In this document: piece by piece, positions 1 through 10,108 of the stretch
How positions within the stretch are numbered: position 1 is the first letter of the stretch
Layout: each line of letters begins with the position of its first letter
NCBI RefSeq assembly: GCF_030164425.1
Contig: NZ_JASNJD010000006.1
Location: 62,001-126,000, forward strand
DNA from: Pseudodonghicola flavimaris
Lineage (GTDB): Bacteria > Pseudomonadota > Alphaproteobacteria > Rhodobacterales > Rhodobacteraceae
DNA: 64,000 bases
Direction of reading: 5' to 3'
The notes under the pieces: generated by a model
The model's input: the letters and a program-made list of their open reading frames with translations, nothing else
Database searches by the model: none
Told to the model about the DNA's origin: nothing
Translations under genes and position numbers: made by a program

Positions 1-229
1 CCCCGAAAGGGGCCAATTTGCGCGGCATCTTGCCGGAATCCACATATCTGGGCGGTCAGACGTCCGCGAACACAACATACTTGACAGCGCCGATGGAATC
101 CCATCCGCGATGCGCGCGTTTTTCCGATTCAGAGAGCCCTGCCCGGCCTCTATCTGATCGCCCCCGCTGCCGGGGGGCTTGCTGTCACTCTACCCGCTCC
201 GCCGCGCGCGGTCACCCGAAAACCACAGG

Positions 230-238
230 TTATCCACA
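230..238 (+). promoter_or_regulatory. DnaA box upstream of ftsZ (between ftsA and the off-window ftsZ)
   Basis: The sequence TTATCCACA is a perfect DnaA box. It sits in the 275-bp stretch between the ftsA stop and the left window edge, where ftsZ is expected on the minus strand. The same stretch also has three GANTC sites (36-40, 96-100, 126-130), the target of the cell-cycle methylase CcrM. In Caulobacter both DnaA and CcrM influence ftsZ transcription; that the same holds here is inference. No other gene is visible in 1-275. Confidence 0.55.
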
Positions 239-275
239 AGGTTTTCCACCGCCCGGCCACAGACGACGCCACCGC

Positions 276-1610
276 TCACCAGTTGTCGCGGAACCACTTC
301 ACCGCCCGGCGCAGCGAGCGTGCCGGATAGCGGTCGACCGGGATTTCGAAATCCCACCATTCGTCCTGCGGGTTGGCGGCGAACAGGCTCAGCCCCACCG
401 CCCCGGCGAACCCCGGCCCGGTCGCCGACTGCGGCAGCCCATGCACCCGCAGCGGCCGGCCCAGCCGCACCTGCTGGCCGAGAATGCGGCTCGCCAGCCC
501 GTCCAGCCCCATGATCTGGCTCGACCCGCCGGTCAGCACGATCTGCTGGCTCGGCAGATGCTCGAACCCGGCGGCATCGAGCCGCGCGCGCACCTCTTCC
601 AGGATTTCCTCGACCCGCGGCCGCATGATGCCGATCAGTTCGGCCCGGCTGACAGTGCGGCGGTCATGCTCCCAATCGCCGGTATCGCCGCCGATGTCGA
701 TCATGTCGCGATCGTCGGCACCGGTGGCATGCACGCCACCGCAGAAGGTCTTAATCCGCTCGGCATTGGCCATCGGCACCCCCAGCCCCATGGAGATGTC
801 GCCGGTGATGTGATCGCCGCCCATCCGCACGCAATCGGCATAGATCATGTGTTTCTTCAGGAAGATCGAGATGCTGGTGGTGCCGCCGCCCATGTCGATA
901 CAGGCCGCCCCCAGCTCCTGTTCGTCCTCGACCAGCGCCGAGATGCCGGAGACATAGGCAGAAGAGGCGATCCCCGCCAGTTCCAGATCGCAGCGCTTGA
1001 TGCAATGCACCAGGTTCTGCACTGCCAGGTCGTCGACCGTCAGCATATGCATGTCGACCGCCAGATTATGGCCCAGCTGACCGCGCGGATCGATCAGCCC
1101 CGACCGGTTGTCGAGCGCGAAGTTCACCGGCTGGGCATGCAGTACCTCGCGCCCCGCCCCGTAATCGGGCACGTCGCAGGCCGCCAGCACCCGGGCGATC
1201 TCGGCCTCGGTCACCACCTGGCCTTCCAGCTCGACGGTGGCATCCAGCCCGTAGGACCGCGGATTGGCGCCGGAGAAACAGGCGATCACATGGTCGACGC
1301 GGATTTCGGCCATCTTCTGCGCCGCCTGCAACGCGGTGCGGATGGCGCGCTCGGTCTCCTGCATCGCGGTGACCTCGCCGAACTGCACCCCGCGCGACCG
1401 GGTGGTGGCGGCACCGATCACGCGGAAACCGCTCTGCCCGGCCAGCGAGCCGATGGAGTTGTCCTCGCTCAGCTTGCCGGTCCCATCGAACCGCAGCACC
1501 AGGCAGGCGATCTTGGAACTGCCGACATCCAGGATGGCGATCACGCCGCGCTGCAATGCCTGGCGGCGCATCTGCCGCATCGCCCGTTGGGAATGATAGA
1601 GATCCGTCAT
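276..1610 (-). CDS. ftsA: Cell division protein FtsA
   Basis: Actin-like ATPase that tethers FtsZ filaments to the inner membrane at the division site. The 444-aa product has the phosphate-1 motif ILDVGSSKIAC near residues 25-35, an IDMGGGTTS phosphate-2 motif in the middle, LTGGSSQIMGL near residue 345, and ends in a basic amphipathic helix (SLRRAVKWFRDNW) typical of the FtsA membrane anchor. Length is normal for the alphaproteobacterial family. It starts 3 nt after the ftsQ stop and is the last dcw gene in the window; ftsZ should follow beyond position 1. Confidence 0.97.
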   Translation of the reverse strand: MTDLYHSQRAMRQMRRQALQRGVIAILDVGSSKIACLVLRFDGTGKLSEDNSIGSLAGQSGFRVIGAATTRSRGVQFGEVTAMQETERAIRTALQAAQKMAEIRVDHVIACFSGANPRSYGLDATVELEGQVVTEAEIARVLAACDVPDYGAGREVLHAQPVNFALDNRSGLIDPRGQLGHNLAVDMHMLTVDDLAVQNLVHCIKRCDLELAGIASSAYVSGISALVEDEQELGAACIDMGGGTTSISIFLKKHMIYADCVRMGGDHITGDISMGLGVPMANAERIKTFCGGVHATGADDRDMIDIGGDTGDWEHDRRTVSRAELIGIMRPRVEEILEEVRARLDAAGFEHLPSQQIVLTGGSSQIMGLDGLASRILGQQVRLGRPLRVHGLPQSATGPGFAGAVGLSLFAANPQDEWWDFEIPVDRYPARSLRRAVKWFRDNW

Positions 1611-1613
1611 CGT

Positions 1614-2492
1614 CTACTGCCCGTACCCGTTTATTTTTCTTATTTTCCACCAGTCCTCGACCGCCGCTTCTGTCATGCGGATGGTCGGCCGCGGCCCCAG
1701 CCGCATGTCCACCACGCTGACGTCGCGGTCGAGAAGATCCTGCACCTCGTTCAGCGCCAGCACCCGCTCCAGCGCCCGCACCGGCGCCTCTTCCGGCAAC
1801 AGCACCCGCTGACCGCGGTCCAGCACCAGGTCCCAGCGCCGTTCGCCGATGCGCACCAGCCCGCGCAGACGGTCGGTCAGCGGCTGCGCCGCGGCGATCA
1901 GCGCCAGCGCCTCGGGCACATGTTTATCCGCGCCCTTGCCGGCGATCAGTGGCAGTTCCGGCCGCAGCCCCCGCTCGGCCAGATCGTTGACATGGGTGCC
2001 GCCGGCATCCAGCAGCGCCAGCCCGGACCGGCTGCGCCACACCACCGCCGGCTGCCGTTCCTCGACATCGACCTGAAGAATGCCGCCGGGCCGGATCCGC
2101 ACCGCCGCCGACTTCACCGGGTCGAGCCCGATGATTGTCTGGCGCAGCTCCTCCAGATCCAGATCGAAGGAGCTGACCGGGAAATCCAGGCCGACAACCT
2201 CGCGGATATCCTCGGACAGGCTGCTGCCGGCGCCGTCGATCGCCATCAGCCCGACCATGAATTCCGGCCGTTCCTGGATCGAGGCCCTGAGCTGCACGAT
2301 GAACATATTGAGCGCGTCGCGGCGCTGCTGATCGGCCAGAAAGGCCGACCCCAGCGCGAAACAGACGCAGAACGGCACCCCCACGCGCAGCGCCAGCCGG
2401 ATACCCGGCGTCAGCATCCAGCGCTGCAGGCGGTAATTCAGGCGCGACGGCGCCGGGTCGGAACGCTGGGTCCGGCCGTTTACCGATCGCAT
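1614..2492 (-). CDS. ftsQ: Cell division protein FtsQ
   Basis: Bitopic inner-membrane protein that links early and late divisome components (FtsBL/FtsW/FtsI). I place the start at the ATG of MRSVNGRTQ (292 aa). The frame stays open upstream, but there it is a shadow of ddl. One membrane segment lies at about residues 30-52, followed by a periplasmic POTRA domain (about 70-140) and the FtsQ beta domain. The start lies inside the last codons of ddl (13-nt overlap), which suggests translational coupling. The C-terminus is only 3 nt from ftsA. Confidence 0.94.
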   Translation of the reverse strand: MRSVNGRTQRSDPAPSRLNYRLQRWMLTPGIRLALRVGVPFCVCFALGSAFLADQQRRDALNMFIVQLRASIQERPEFMVGLMAIDGAGSSLSEDIREVVGLDFPVSSFDLDLEELRQTIIGLDPVKSAAVRIRPGGILQVDVEERQPAVVWRSRSGLALLDAGGTHVNDLAERGLRPELPLIAGKGADKHVPEALALIAAAQPLTDRLRGLVRIGERRWDLVLDRGQRVLLPEEAPVRALERVLALNEVQDLLDRDVSVVDMRLGPRPTIRMTEAAVEDWWKIRKINGYGQ

Positions 2493-3415
2493 GAGGCGTC
2501 CTCCACCAGCCAGCGGCACAGTGCTCCGAAGCTCATGCCGATCCCCTTTTCCGCCTGCTCGGGGCTGAGCGAGGTCGGCGTCATCCCCGGTTGCGTGTTG
2601 GTTTCCAGAAGGTAGAGCCCGTCGCGGCCCCGCGCCTCGTCCCAGCGGAAATCGGTTCGGCTCATGCCGCGGCAGCCCAGCACCTGATGGGCACGCAGGG
2701 CATAATCGAGGCAGGCATCGAAGATCTCCTCCGGCAGCTCCGCCGGCACCACATGGCGCGATCCGCCGGGGCGATACTTGGCGTCGTAGTCGTACCAGCC
2801 GTCGGTCAGGATATCGGTCACGGTCAGCGCCCGGTCGCCCAGCACCGTAGTGGTCAGCTCGCGCCCCGGCACATAGGTCTCGACCATCACCTGATCGGGC
2901 ATCTCCGCAGACAGCGCCGGCGGACCGTTGGCCCCCTCCTGCACCAGATAGACCCCGACCGAGGAGCCTTCGCGATTGGGCTTGATGACATAGGGCGGCG
3001 CCATCATGTGGCGCTGGCAGGCCTCTGCCTTGTCGCAAAGCAGGCTGTCGACCACCGGAAGCCCGGCGGCGCGATAGGCCTCCTTGCTGCGTTCCTTGTC
3101 CATCGCCAGCGCCGAGGCCAGAACCCCGGAATGGGTATAGGGGATGCGCAGCCACTCCAGCAGCCCCTGAACACAGCCGTCCTCGCCCCAGCGCCCATGC
3201 AGGGCATTGAAGACCACATCGGGAGCGATGTCGCGCAATTTCACGGCGAGGTCGGGGCCGGCGTCCAGCTCCACTACCTCATAGCCTTCTGCCCGCAGGG
3301 CGGCGGCACATTCATGCCCGCTGGACAAAGACACCTCGCGTTCGGCCGAGGCGCCGCCCATCAATACCGCCACAAGGGGAGTCTTTCCGCTCGACTGACC
3401 CACACTGTGCCTCAA
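2480..3415 (-). CDS. ddl: D-alanine--D-alanine ligase
   Basis: ATP-grasp ligase making the D-Ala-D-Ala dipeptide that MurF adds to UDP-MurNAc-tripeptide. The 311-aa protein shows the N-terminal [15 protein letters not shown] loop, [16 protein letters not shown], the ATP-grasp core ([12 protein letters not shown]) and the metal/substrate motif ETNTQPGMT near residue 273. The length matches the DdlB type found in dcw clusters. It overlaps ftsQ at the 3' end; 93 bp separate it from murB, so a secondary promoter could lie there, although I see no clear one. Confidence 0.96.
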   Translation of the reverse strand: MRHSVGQSSGKTPLVAVLMGGASAEREVSLSSGHECAAALRAEGYEVVELDAGPDLAVKLRDIAPDVVFNALHGRWGEDGCVQGLLEWLRIPYTHSGVLASALAMDKERSKEAYRAAGLPVVDSLLCDKAEACQRHMMAPPYVIKPNREGSSVGVYLVQEGANGPPALSAEMPDQVMVETYVPGRELTTTVLGDRALTVTDILTDGWYDYDAKYRPGGSRHVVPAELPEEIFDACLDYALRAHQVLGCRGMSRTDFRWDEARGRDGLYLLETNTQPGMTPTSLSPEQAEKGIGMSFGALCRWLVEDASCDR

Positions 3416-3508
3416 TGTATCCGGACCTTTGGCGATCCGTGTTGCTTCCCCGTCTTCGCGCCCGTTTTATTGCCTGTCGGTTGCGCGTGTCGGGGTCATT
3501 TGATGATC

Positions 3509-4453
3509 TTATTGCGCGGCCGGGTCCCGCTCCGGGTCACCGATCCGCTTGATTTCCCATTCTAGCTTTATGCCGCTGGTTTCGTAAACCTTTTTTCGCA
3601 CCAGCTCACCCAGGGCTTCCAGATCCGTGGCACTCGCGCCACCCGCGTTGATCAGGAAATTGGCGTGTTTCTCGCTCATCTGCGCGCCACCCAGCCGCGC
3701 CCCGCGCATGCCGGCGTCCTCGATCAGCTTCCAGGCCTTGAGATCGTGGACATCGTCGGCCCGCCCGGTGCTGGAAAACCCCGCCGGGTTGCGGAAGGTC
3801 GACCCGGCGCTGCGCTCCCGCGTCGGCTGGGTTTCGTTGCGCCGGCGCAGCTGATCTTCCATCCGGGCGGTCAACATGGCCGGATCGCCCACCCCCCCCT
3901 GCAACGTCGCCTCGATCAGCACCATCCCTTCGGGCAACGCGCTCTGCCGGTAGGCGAAGCCCATATCTTCGGGCCCGAGCTCGACCAGCTCGCCCGCCCG
4001 CGTCACCGCCCGGGCGGAGACGAAGACATCGGCCACATAGGAGCCATAGCAACCCGCGTTCATCCGCAGCGCACCGCCGATGCTGCCCGGAATGGTGCGC
4101 AGGAACCCCAGGTCGACGCCCGCCTGCGCCGCCCGTTTCGCCACATGCGCATCGAGCGCCGCCGCCCCCGCCGTGACCCGGGCACCCTCGACCGAAATGC
4201 CGTTGAACCCGCGGCCCAGCCGGATCACCACCGCCTGCAGCCCGCCATCGCGCACGATCAGATTGGAGCCGACGCCGATCGGCATCACCGGAACGGCAGG
4301 ATCCAGCGCCCGCAGAAACTCTGCCAGATCCTCCGGATCGGCGGGCTGGAACAGCACCGCCGCCGGGCCGCCGACCCGCAGCCAGGTCAGTTCGGACAGC
4401 GGTTTCTCGTGGCTCAGCCGGCCACGCACCTGAGGCAAATCATCGAATGTCAT
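3509..4453 (-). CDS. murB: UDP-N-acetylmuramate dehydrogenase MurB
   Basis: Flavoenzyme that reduces UDP-GlcNAc-enolpyruvate to UDP-MurNAc with NADPH, the second committed step of peptidoglycan synthesis. The 314-aa protein has the FAD-binding [12 protein letters not shown] and [15 protein letters not shown] loops, the proton-donor serine motif AGSTFRNP near residue 225, and the C-terminal [10 protein letters not shown] signature. It is separated by 94 bp from the upstream DUF2484 gene and shares the dcw minus-strand direction. Confidence 0.97.
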   Translation of the reverse strand: MTFDDLPQVRGRLSHEKPLSELTWLRVGGPAAVLFQPADPEDLAEFLRALDPAVPVMPIGVGSNLIVRDGGLQAVVIRLGRGFNGISVEGARVTAGAAALDAHVAKRAAQAGVDLGFLRTIPGSIGGALRMNAGCYGSYVADVFVSARAVTRAGELVELGPEDMGFAYRQSALPEGMVLIEATLQGGVGDPAMLTARMEDQLRRRNETQPTRERSAGSTFRNPAGFSSTGRADDVHDLKAWKLIEDAGMRGARLGGAQMSEKHANFLINAGGASATDLEALGELVRKKVYETSGIKLEWEIKRIGDPERDPAAQ

Positions 4454-4547
4454 GCCCCTCTGCTAGCGCCCCTCCCGCCGGGGAACAAGCCGTCAGCCCG
4501 CGGGCCGGCGGTTTTTCGGCGCCCGTCCCCGCGCAGGTCCGCCCGGC

Positions 4548-4802
4548 TCAAAGCCGGCGCCGACGACCCCGGCGCAGCCGCCGGATCAGGAAATAGACCG
4601 GCCAGCGCAGCACCGAGATGCCGGCCAGCAGCAGCACCAGCCCGACCCAGGGCCCCATCTGCCAGGTCACATAGCCCAGCAGCGGGATGCCGGTGGCGAT
4701 CAGCCCATAGGCCAGCCGCCAGTGGTTGTCGCGCGACGGCCGCATTGCCAGCAGGTTGGCCAGCACCGCCCAGAGACAGACAAGGATCAGCGACAGGCTC
4801 AT
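4548..4802 (-). CDS. DUF2484 family small membrane protein (copy 1)
   Basis: An 84-aa protein with three hydrophobic stretches and a very basic tail (RRLRRGRRRRL). It matches the DUF2484 type of small protein that rhodobacteria carry between murC and murB; the function is not known. Its ATG overlaps the stop of the upstream copy by 4 nt (ATGA), so the two are probably translated together. Both begin with a similar 'L..LWAV' helix and end in a basic RRLRxxRR tail, which points to a tandem duplication. Confidence 0.8.
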   Translation of the reverse strand: MSLSLILVCLWAVLANLLAMRPSRDNHWRLAYGLIATGIPLLGYVTWQMGPWVGLVLLLAGISVLRWPVYFLIRRLRRGRRRRL

Positions 4803-5041
4803 CGGCGCGGCCCTCGCAACCGCCGCAGCAGATAGCCGAGCGGGCGGCGGAACATCGACAGCAGCGCCAGTATCGCCAGCGCCGCCGCGATCCAGCCATG
4901 ACGCAGCCCCAGATAGCCGATCACGACGGGCGCCGACATCAGCAGCGCCAGCCCGGGCAACATCTGCAGCCGCATCGGCAGCATCGCCACCGCGCTGGCC
5001 GCCACCGCCCAGAGCGCGGCCAGGACCACCGCCGGACTCAC
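4799..5041 (-). CDS. DUF2484 family small membrane protein (copy 2)
   Basis: An 80-aa protein beginning at a GTG (SPAVVLAALWAV), chosen because GTGA overlaps the permease stop by 4 nt and because the alignment with the neighbouring copy starts there. The longer frame upstream is Gly/Ala shadow sequence. It has three membrane helices and a basic C-terminus (LLRRLRGPRR). Function unknown; by position possibly a divisome or envelope accessory. Paralogue of the gene at 4548-4802. Confidence 0.72.
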   Translation of the reverse strand: MSPAVVLAALWAVAASAVAMLPMRLQMLPGLALLMSAPVVIGYLGLRHGWIAAALAILALLSMFRRPLGYLLRRLRGPRR

Positions 5042-6237
5042 TGCGCCCCCGCGAACGCGTCGGCCAGCGAACTGGCCAGCGCCACCGCCGAGGCCAGAAG
5101 CCCCAGAACCGGCACCCACCGCGGCACCCGGAACGGCGCCTGCGGCACCCGGCGTTGCTGCAGGATCAGCGCCAGGTTCACCAGCACGAAGACCGCCAGC
5201 AGGATCGAGGAGGTGAGACCGGCCAGCGTGGTGAAGGGAACGAAGACCGACGACAGCGTCACCGCCGCACCGATCAGCAGCGTCGCCCGCACCGGCGTGC
5301 CCAGCCGCGGATGGGCCCGATGGAACACCGCCAGCGCGGCGGTGCGCCGGCCCAGCCCGAACAGCACCCGGCTGGCCATCACGATCTGCGCCAGCACCCC
5401 GTTCAGCGCCGCGAAGACCGCGATCGCCGCCAGGAAGTGACCGTCGCCATGCCCCGCCGCACGCCAGACCAGCACCAGCGGGCTGCCGCTGCCGGCCAGA
5501 TCCGCCACCGGCACCGCCCGCAGGGCAGCGAGCGTCACCGCCGCATAGAGGACCGAGGTGATCGCCAGGGAGATCAGGATGGCCCGCGGCAGGGTGCGCT
5601 CAGGCCGCTCGACTTCCTCGGCCATGTTGACGATATCCTCGAAACCGATGAAGGCGAAGAAGGCGAGCACCGCGGCGCCACCGACACCGGCCAGCGCGAT
5701 GGGGGCGGGGTCGAGGAAATCGGCGCTGGCCGGGGCGACGCTGCCGGCCCAGATCACCGCCACCAGCCCGGCGACCTCGATCACCGTGAAGATCGCCGCC
5801 AGCGCCAGGCTTTCCAGCACGCCGAAGACCGCCACCGCAGTCAGCGCCAGGCCCAACCCGATGATCGCCGGCACCGCGCCGACCGGCAGCACCTGGGTCA
5901 GATACCCGACGCCGCCACGCAGCACCGCCCCGGCCGAGACGGTGCCGGCGGCGACGATGGCCAGCCCCACCAGCACCGCCAGCAGCTGACTGCGCAACCC
6001 CTGCCCGACATAGGCGGCCTCCCCCGCCGCTTCCGGCAGGCGGGTGGAGAATTCGGCATAGCTCAGCGCGGTGGGCGCGGCGATCAGCCCGGCCAGCAGG
6101 AAGGAGAGCGGCGCCCAGATCCCGGCCTCGGCCGCCACCGCGCCGACCAGCACATAGATGCCGGCGCCGATCATCACCCCCACGCCATAGGCCGTCAGCA
6201 GGCCCAGCCCGATCCGGCGTTTGAGGGGCTCTGACAT
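5038..6237 (-). CDS. APC-superfamily amino acid permease
   Basis: A 399-aa integral membrane protein with about 11-12 hydrophobic helices. It carries the APC hallmark in the first helix (GVMIGAGIYVLVG, residues 20-32) and a conserved FIGFEDIVNMAEEVERPERTL-like segment near residue 200, both typical of amino acid/polyamine/organocation transporters. The substrate cannot be read from sequence. It starts 3 nt downstream of murC and overlaps the following DUF2484 gene by 4 nt, so it is co-transcribed with wall-synthesis genes. A permease is not part of the canonical dcw set. Confidence 0.85.
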   Translation of the reverse strand: MSEPLKRRIGLGLLTAYGVGVMIGAGIYVLVGAVAAEAGIWAPLSFLLAGLIAAPTALSYAEFSTRLPEAAGEAAYVGQGLRSQLLAVLVGLAIVAAGTVSAGAVLRGGVGYLTQVLPVGAVPAIIGLGLALTAVAVFGVLESLALAAIFTVIEVAGLVAVIWAGSVAPASADFLDPAPIALAGVGGAAVLAFFAFIGFEDIVNMAEEVERPERTLPRAILISLAITSVLYAAVTLAALRAVPVADLAGSGSPLVLVWRAAGHGDGHFLAAIAVFAALNGVLAQIVMASRVLFGLGRRTAALAVFHRAHPRLGTPVRATLLIGAAVTLSSVFVPFTTLAGLTSSILLAVFVLVNLALILQQRRVPQAPFRVPRWVPVLGLLASAVALASSLADAFAGAQ

Positions 6238-6240
6238 CGG

Positions 6241-7638
6241 TTACCCTTTCAGACGCTCCGGCAGGCGGTTGGCCCAGGCGCTGATGGTACCGGCGCCGAG
6301 GCAGACGACCATATCGCCGGGCCGGGCCTCGGCGCGCACCAGTTCGGTCAGCGCCTCCTCCGAGGTGACGGCAAGCGCGTGGCGGTGGCCGTGGCGGATC
6401 AGACCGGCGACCAGATCGTCGCGGCTGGCACCGGGGATCGGGTCTTCGCCGGCGGCATAGACTTCGGAGATGCCGACCACATCGGCCTCGTTGAAGCAGC
6501 CGCAGAAATCGTCGAACAGCGAATGCAGCCGGGTGTAGCGGTGCGGCTGATGCACCGCGATGACACGGCCCGACGTGGCCTGACGCGCCGCCTTGAGCAC
6601 GGCGGCAATCTCAACCGGGTGATGGCCGTAATCGTCGATGATGGTGACCCCGTCGACCTCGCCCACCTTGGTGAAGCGGCGGTTGACGCCGCCGAACTTG
6701 GCCAGCGCGGCGCGGATTTCCTCAAGCTTCATGCCCAGGTGCCGTGCCACCGAGACCGCCGCCAGCGCGTTGGAGACATTGTGATCGCCCGGCATCGGCA
6801 GGGTGCAGCCCTCGATCCGGCCACCCTCGGCCTGCAGCAGGATGTCGAAATGCGCCACGCCGCCCTGATAATGCAGGTTCACCGCGCGGACATCGGCCTG
6901 GGCGTTGAAACCATAGGTGCTGACCCGCCGGTCGGTGATGCGCCCGACCAGCGCCTGCACCTCGGGATGATCGGTGCAGCAGACCGCCAGCCCGTAGAAG
7001 GGGATGTTCGAGACGAACTGGAAGAAGCCGTCGCGCAGCCGGTCGAAATCGCCCCAATGCTCCATATGCTCGGGGTCGATATTGGTGACCACGGCGATGG
7101 TGGCGGGCAGCCGGTTGAAGGTGCCGTCACTCTCGTCGGCCTCGACCACCATCCATTCGCCCTGCCCCATCCGCGCGTTGGAACCATAGGCATGGATGAT
7201 ACCGCCGTTGACCACGGTGGGATCGAAGCCGCCGGCGACCATCATCTCCGCCATCAGGGTGGTGGTGGTGGTCTTGCCATGGGTGCCGGCGATGGCGACG
7301 TTGGATTTCAGCCGCATCAGCTCAGCCAGCATCTCGGCCCGGCGCACCACCGGCAGGCCGCGCCGGCGCGCCTCGTCCAGCTCCGGGTTGCCGGGCTTGA
7401 TCGCCGAGGAGATCACCACCACCGCCGCGCCTTCGAGATTCTCGGCCCGCTGGCCTTCGAAGATCTCGGCACCCAGCCCGGCCAGGCGGTCGGTGATCTT
7501 CGAGGTCTTCAGGTCCGACCCCTGCACCCGGTAGCCGTGGTTCAGCAGCACCTCGGCAATGCCGGACATGCCGATACCGCCGATGCCGACGAAATGGATC
7601 GGGCCGACATCTCCGGGCAGTTTGGTGGCGGGGGTCAT
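6241..7638 (-). CDS. murC: UDP-N-acetylmuramate--L-alanine ligase MurC
   Basis: Adds L-alanine to UDP-MurNAc, the first cytoplasmic amino-acid ligation. The 465-aa protein has the N-terminal Rossmann loop [12 protein letters not shown] (15-26), the ATP P-loop [10 protein letters not shown] (117-126), [23 protein letters not shown], and [12 protein letters not shown] in the C-terminal domain. It lies 3 nt behind murG in the same transcript. Confidence 0.98.
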   Translation of the reverse strand: MTPATKLPGDVGPIHFVGIGGIGMSGIAEVLLNHGYRVQGSDLKTSKITDRLAGLGAEIFEGQRAENLEGAAVVVISSAIKPGNPELDEARRRGLPVVRRAEMLAELMRLKSNVAIAGTHGKTTTTTLMAEMMVAGGFDPTVVNGGIIHAYGSNARMGQGEWMVVEADESDGTFNRLPATIAVVTNIDPEHMEHWGDFDRLRDGFFQFVSNIPFYGLAVCCTDHPEVQALVGRITDRRVSTYGFNAQADVRAVNLHYQGGVAHFDILLQAEGGRIEGCTLPMPGDHNVSNALAAVSVARHLGMKLEEIRAALAKFGGVNRRFTKVGEVDGVTIIDDYGHHPVEIAAVLKAARQATSGRVIAVHQPHRYTRLHSLFDDFCGCFNEADVVGISEVYAAGEDPIPGASRDDLVAGLIRHGHRHALAVTSEEALTELVRAEARPGDMVVCLGAGTISAWANRLPERLKG

Positions 7639-7641
7639 GAA

Positions 7642-8733
7642 TTATCCTTCTTCGGCAAGATGTTCGACCAGGCCGACCAGACGGTCGGTGGCATCCGGAA
7701 TGCCCACGGCCAGCGCCGCGTGGGCCATTTGCACGGCGCCATCGGAATGGCCCAGCACGGTCGCGATCTGGGTGGCGAGCACGACCTCGTCCAGCCGGCT
7801 TTCCGGGATCAGGATGGCGGCGCCGGCATCGACCAGCCCGCGCGCGTTGGCGGTCTGATGATCGCCGGCGGCGGCGGCAAAGGGGATCAGGATCGCCGGC
7901 CGACCAATCACCGTCAGATCGGCGATGGTCGAGGCGCCGGCGCGGCTGATCACCAGCTGCGCCTCGCTCATCCGGGCGGGCACGTCGTTGAAGAAGGTCT
8001 TCACCTCCGCCGCGATCCCGGCCTCGGCATAAAAGGCGGTGACGCGCTCCATATCCTCGGCGCGGGCCTGATGACTGACGCGGATATGTCGGCGCAGCCC
8101 CTCAGGCAGCGCCGCCACGGCGCCCGGCACCGCATCCGACAGGATGCGCGCGCCCTGGCTGCCGCCCAGGACCAGGATCGACATCGGGTAATCGCCCGGC
8201 GGGATATAGGCCGCACCGGCGCGTTCGGCGATGGCCCGGCGCACCGGATTGCCGACGTGTTCGGCCGGCACCCCCTCGGGCAGATCGGTGGGCCAGGTGC
8301 CGCAGGCGACGCCCGCGACGCGCTTGGCAAAGACCTGGTTGACCCGCCCCAGCACGCCGTTTTGTTCGTGGATCATCCGCGGCAGCTTCAGCAGCGTCGC
8401 CGCCCCCAGCGCCGGGATCGACGGATAGCCGCCGAACCCCACCACCGCATCGGGCCGGTCGCGCCGCATCTGCATCGCCATGCTGAGAACCCCGGCCGCG
8501 ATCTTCGGCGCCACCAGCGCCTTGGCCAGAATCCCGCCGCGGGCAAAGGTGGCGCTGGAGACCTGGGTGATCTCGGTCGTATGCGGGAAGCCGCCGGTAT
8601 AGCGGGCGCCGCGCGCATCGGTCGACAGCTTGACCCGCCAGCCGCGGCGCAGCATCGCCTCTGCCAGCGCCTGGGCCGGGAACATATGGCCACCGGTGCC
8701 GCCGGCGGCGATCATCAGCAGCTTTTGTGACAT
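7642..8733 (-). CDS. murG: Undecaprenyl-PP-MurNAc-pentapeptide GlcNAc transferase MurG
   Basis: Membrane-associated glycosyltransferase converting lipid I to lipid II. I use the ATG of [15 protein letters not shown] (363 aa) because the family begins right before the first glycine loop; the 13 codons upstream are extraneous. Motifs are [15 protein letters not shown] at the N-terminus, [12 protein letters not shown] in the middle and [12 protein letters not shown] in the C-terminal nucleotide-sugar domain. It is 69 bp behind ftsW and 3 nt before murC. Confidence 0.96.
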   Translation of the reverse strand: MSQKLLMIAAGGTGGHMFPAQALAEAMLRRGWRVKLSTDARGARYTGGFPHTTEITQVSSATFARGGILAKALVAPKIAAGVLSMAMQMRRDRPDAVVGFGGYPSIPALGAATLLKLPRMIHEQNGVLGRVNQVFAKRVAGVACGTWPTDLPEGVPAEHVGNPVRRAIAERAGAAYIPPGDYPMSILVLGGSQGARILSDAVPGAVAALPEGLRRHIRVSHQARAEDMERVTAFYAEAGIAAEVKTFFNDVPARMSEAQLVISRAGASTIADLTVIGRPAILIPFAAAAGDHQTANARGLVDAGAAILIPESRLDEVVLATQIATVLGHSDGAVQMAHAALAVGIPDATDRLVGLVEHLAEEG

Positions 8734-8802
8734 GGGCCTATCCCTGAAAATTCCGTCTGGTGCGCAGCGCAATGGCGCAAATCGTCCGGCGCCGCCAGCC
8801 CA

Positions 8803-9966
8803 TCAGCCGCGTCCGCGCAGGATGTCGCCGATTTCACCCTGCGGCCGGGTCCGGGTCAGCGCCAGCAGCATGCCCAGCGACACCCCCGCCGCGATCAGCG
8901 ACGAGCCGCCATAGCTGACGAAGGGCAGTGTCATGCCCTTGGCCGGCAGCAGCCGCACCGCCACCCCCATGTTGATCAGCGCCTGTACCCCGAAGATACA
9001 GGCCAGCCCGGTGCCCGCCAGCCGGATGAAGGGATCGCGTTCCCGCATCAGCCGCAGCAGCGAGCGCACCACCACCGACGCATAGAGCGCGATGATGATC
9101 ATCACCAGGATCAGCCCGTATTCCTCGGCCGCCACGGCGATGATGAAATCGGTATGGGCGTCGGGCAGCGACCATTTCACCTGCCCCTCGCCGACACCAA
9201 CGCCGAACAGACCGCCTTCGCGGATGGCGTTGGTGGCATAGCCCAGCTGCGTGGTCGGATCGAGCTCGGGGTTCAGGAACCCGTCGATCCGCCGCGCGAA
9301 GTGTTCAGAGCTGGAATAGGCGATGGTGCCGCCCAGCACCACGACGCCGGCCATGCCCATCAGCAGCAGAAGCGGTGCGCCGGCGACGAAATACATCACC
9401 CCCCAGCCGAACAGCACCAGGCTGGCCTGACCGAAATCCGGCTGCATCACCAGCATGCCGACGATCACGGTGCACAGCCCCATCGACCAGAGTTTTCCCG
9501 GCGGGCCGTTGATCTCCTGACTGGAGGCCAGGAGCCAGGCGGACACGACGATGAAGACCGGCTTCATGAATTCCGACGGCTGCAGGCTGGCGAAGCCCAG
9601 CGAATACCAGCGCACCGCGCCCTTGCCGAAATCGGTGCCCAGAAACGGCAGCAGCGCCAGCGCCACGAAGGCGCCGATGAAGCCCAGGACCGACAGCCGC
9701 CGCACCAGCGTGGGCGACATCATCGAGGTCAGCAGCATCGCCAGCATCGCCATCGCCCCGAAGGCCGCCTGACGCTCGACATAGTGAAACGGCTGGAACC
9801 CGTTGCGCGCAGCCAGGGGTGGCGAGGCGGCCAGCCCCAGCAGCAACCCGATCACCGACAGGATCAGCACACAGGACAGCGACCATTTGTCGACCGTCCG
9901 CCACCATTTCGGGAGAATAGGCTCACCCCGTTGCGCGGGAACCGCGCCATAGACCATCTCGGTCAT
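8803..9966 (-). CDS. ftsW: Peptidoglycan glycosyltransferase FtsW
   Basis: SEDS-family polymerase that, with FtsI, builds septal peptidoglycan from lipid II. The 387-aa protein has about ten membrane helices, the SEDS motif region GSDFGKG/W-Y-S-LGFASLQPSEFMKP around residues 110-135 and the conserved C-terminal LPFVSYGGSSLIAAG. Its 5' end faces the divergent oxidoreductase gene at 10109, so the usual murD-ftsW linkage is broken and this part of the cluster probably has its own promoter in 9967-10108. Confidence 0.96.
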   Translation of the reverse strand: MTEMVYGAVPAQRGEPILPKWWRTVDKWSLSCVLILSVIGLLLGLAASPPLAARNGFQPFHYVERQAAFGAMAMLAMLLTSMMSPTLVRRLSVLGFIGAFVALALLPFLGTDFGKGAVRWYSLGFASLQPSEFMKPVFIVVSAWLLASSQEINGPPGKLWSMGLCTVIVGMLVMQPDFGQASLVLFGWGVMYFVAGAPLLLLMGMAGVVVLGGTIAYSSSEHFARRIDGFLNPELDPTTQLGYATNAIREGGLFGVGVGEGQVKWSLPDAHTDFIIAVAAEEYGLILVMIIIALYASVVVRSLLRLMRERDPFIRLAGTGLACIFGVQALINMGVAVRLLPAKGMTLPFVSYGGSSLIAAGVSLGMLLALTRTRPQGEIGDILRGRG

Positions 9967-10108
9967 GGAAATCCTGCCCTATGCTACTGCTCTAATCTGC
10001 CTGTCGCGCCCGGTTTTCCGGATCTGCGCCCCAACTCTAGCCGGAAAACCGCCTTCGCGCCAGTGCGATCCTCTTGCCAAAGCAGCGGATCCACGCCAAG
10101 CGGCGGGG

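Noticed and set aside
1-14. Hairpin CCCC-GAAA-GGGG at the left edge
   Set aside because: Only 4 bp stem, no T-run, cut by the window edge; cannot be judged.
18-2615. Long plus-strand open frame (865 codons) across ftsA and ftsQ
   Set aside because: Antisense shadow of clear genes; His/Arg/Pro-rich translation is typical of reading high-G+C genes backwards. The same applies to the other long plus-strand frames across the dcw genes and uvrD.
2493-3155. N-terminal extension of FtsQ through ddl
   Set aside because: It is the wrong frame of ddl; the FtsQ cytoplasmic tail and membrane helix begin right after the ATG at 2492.
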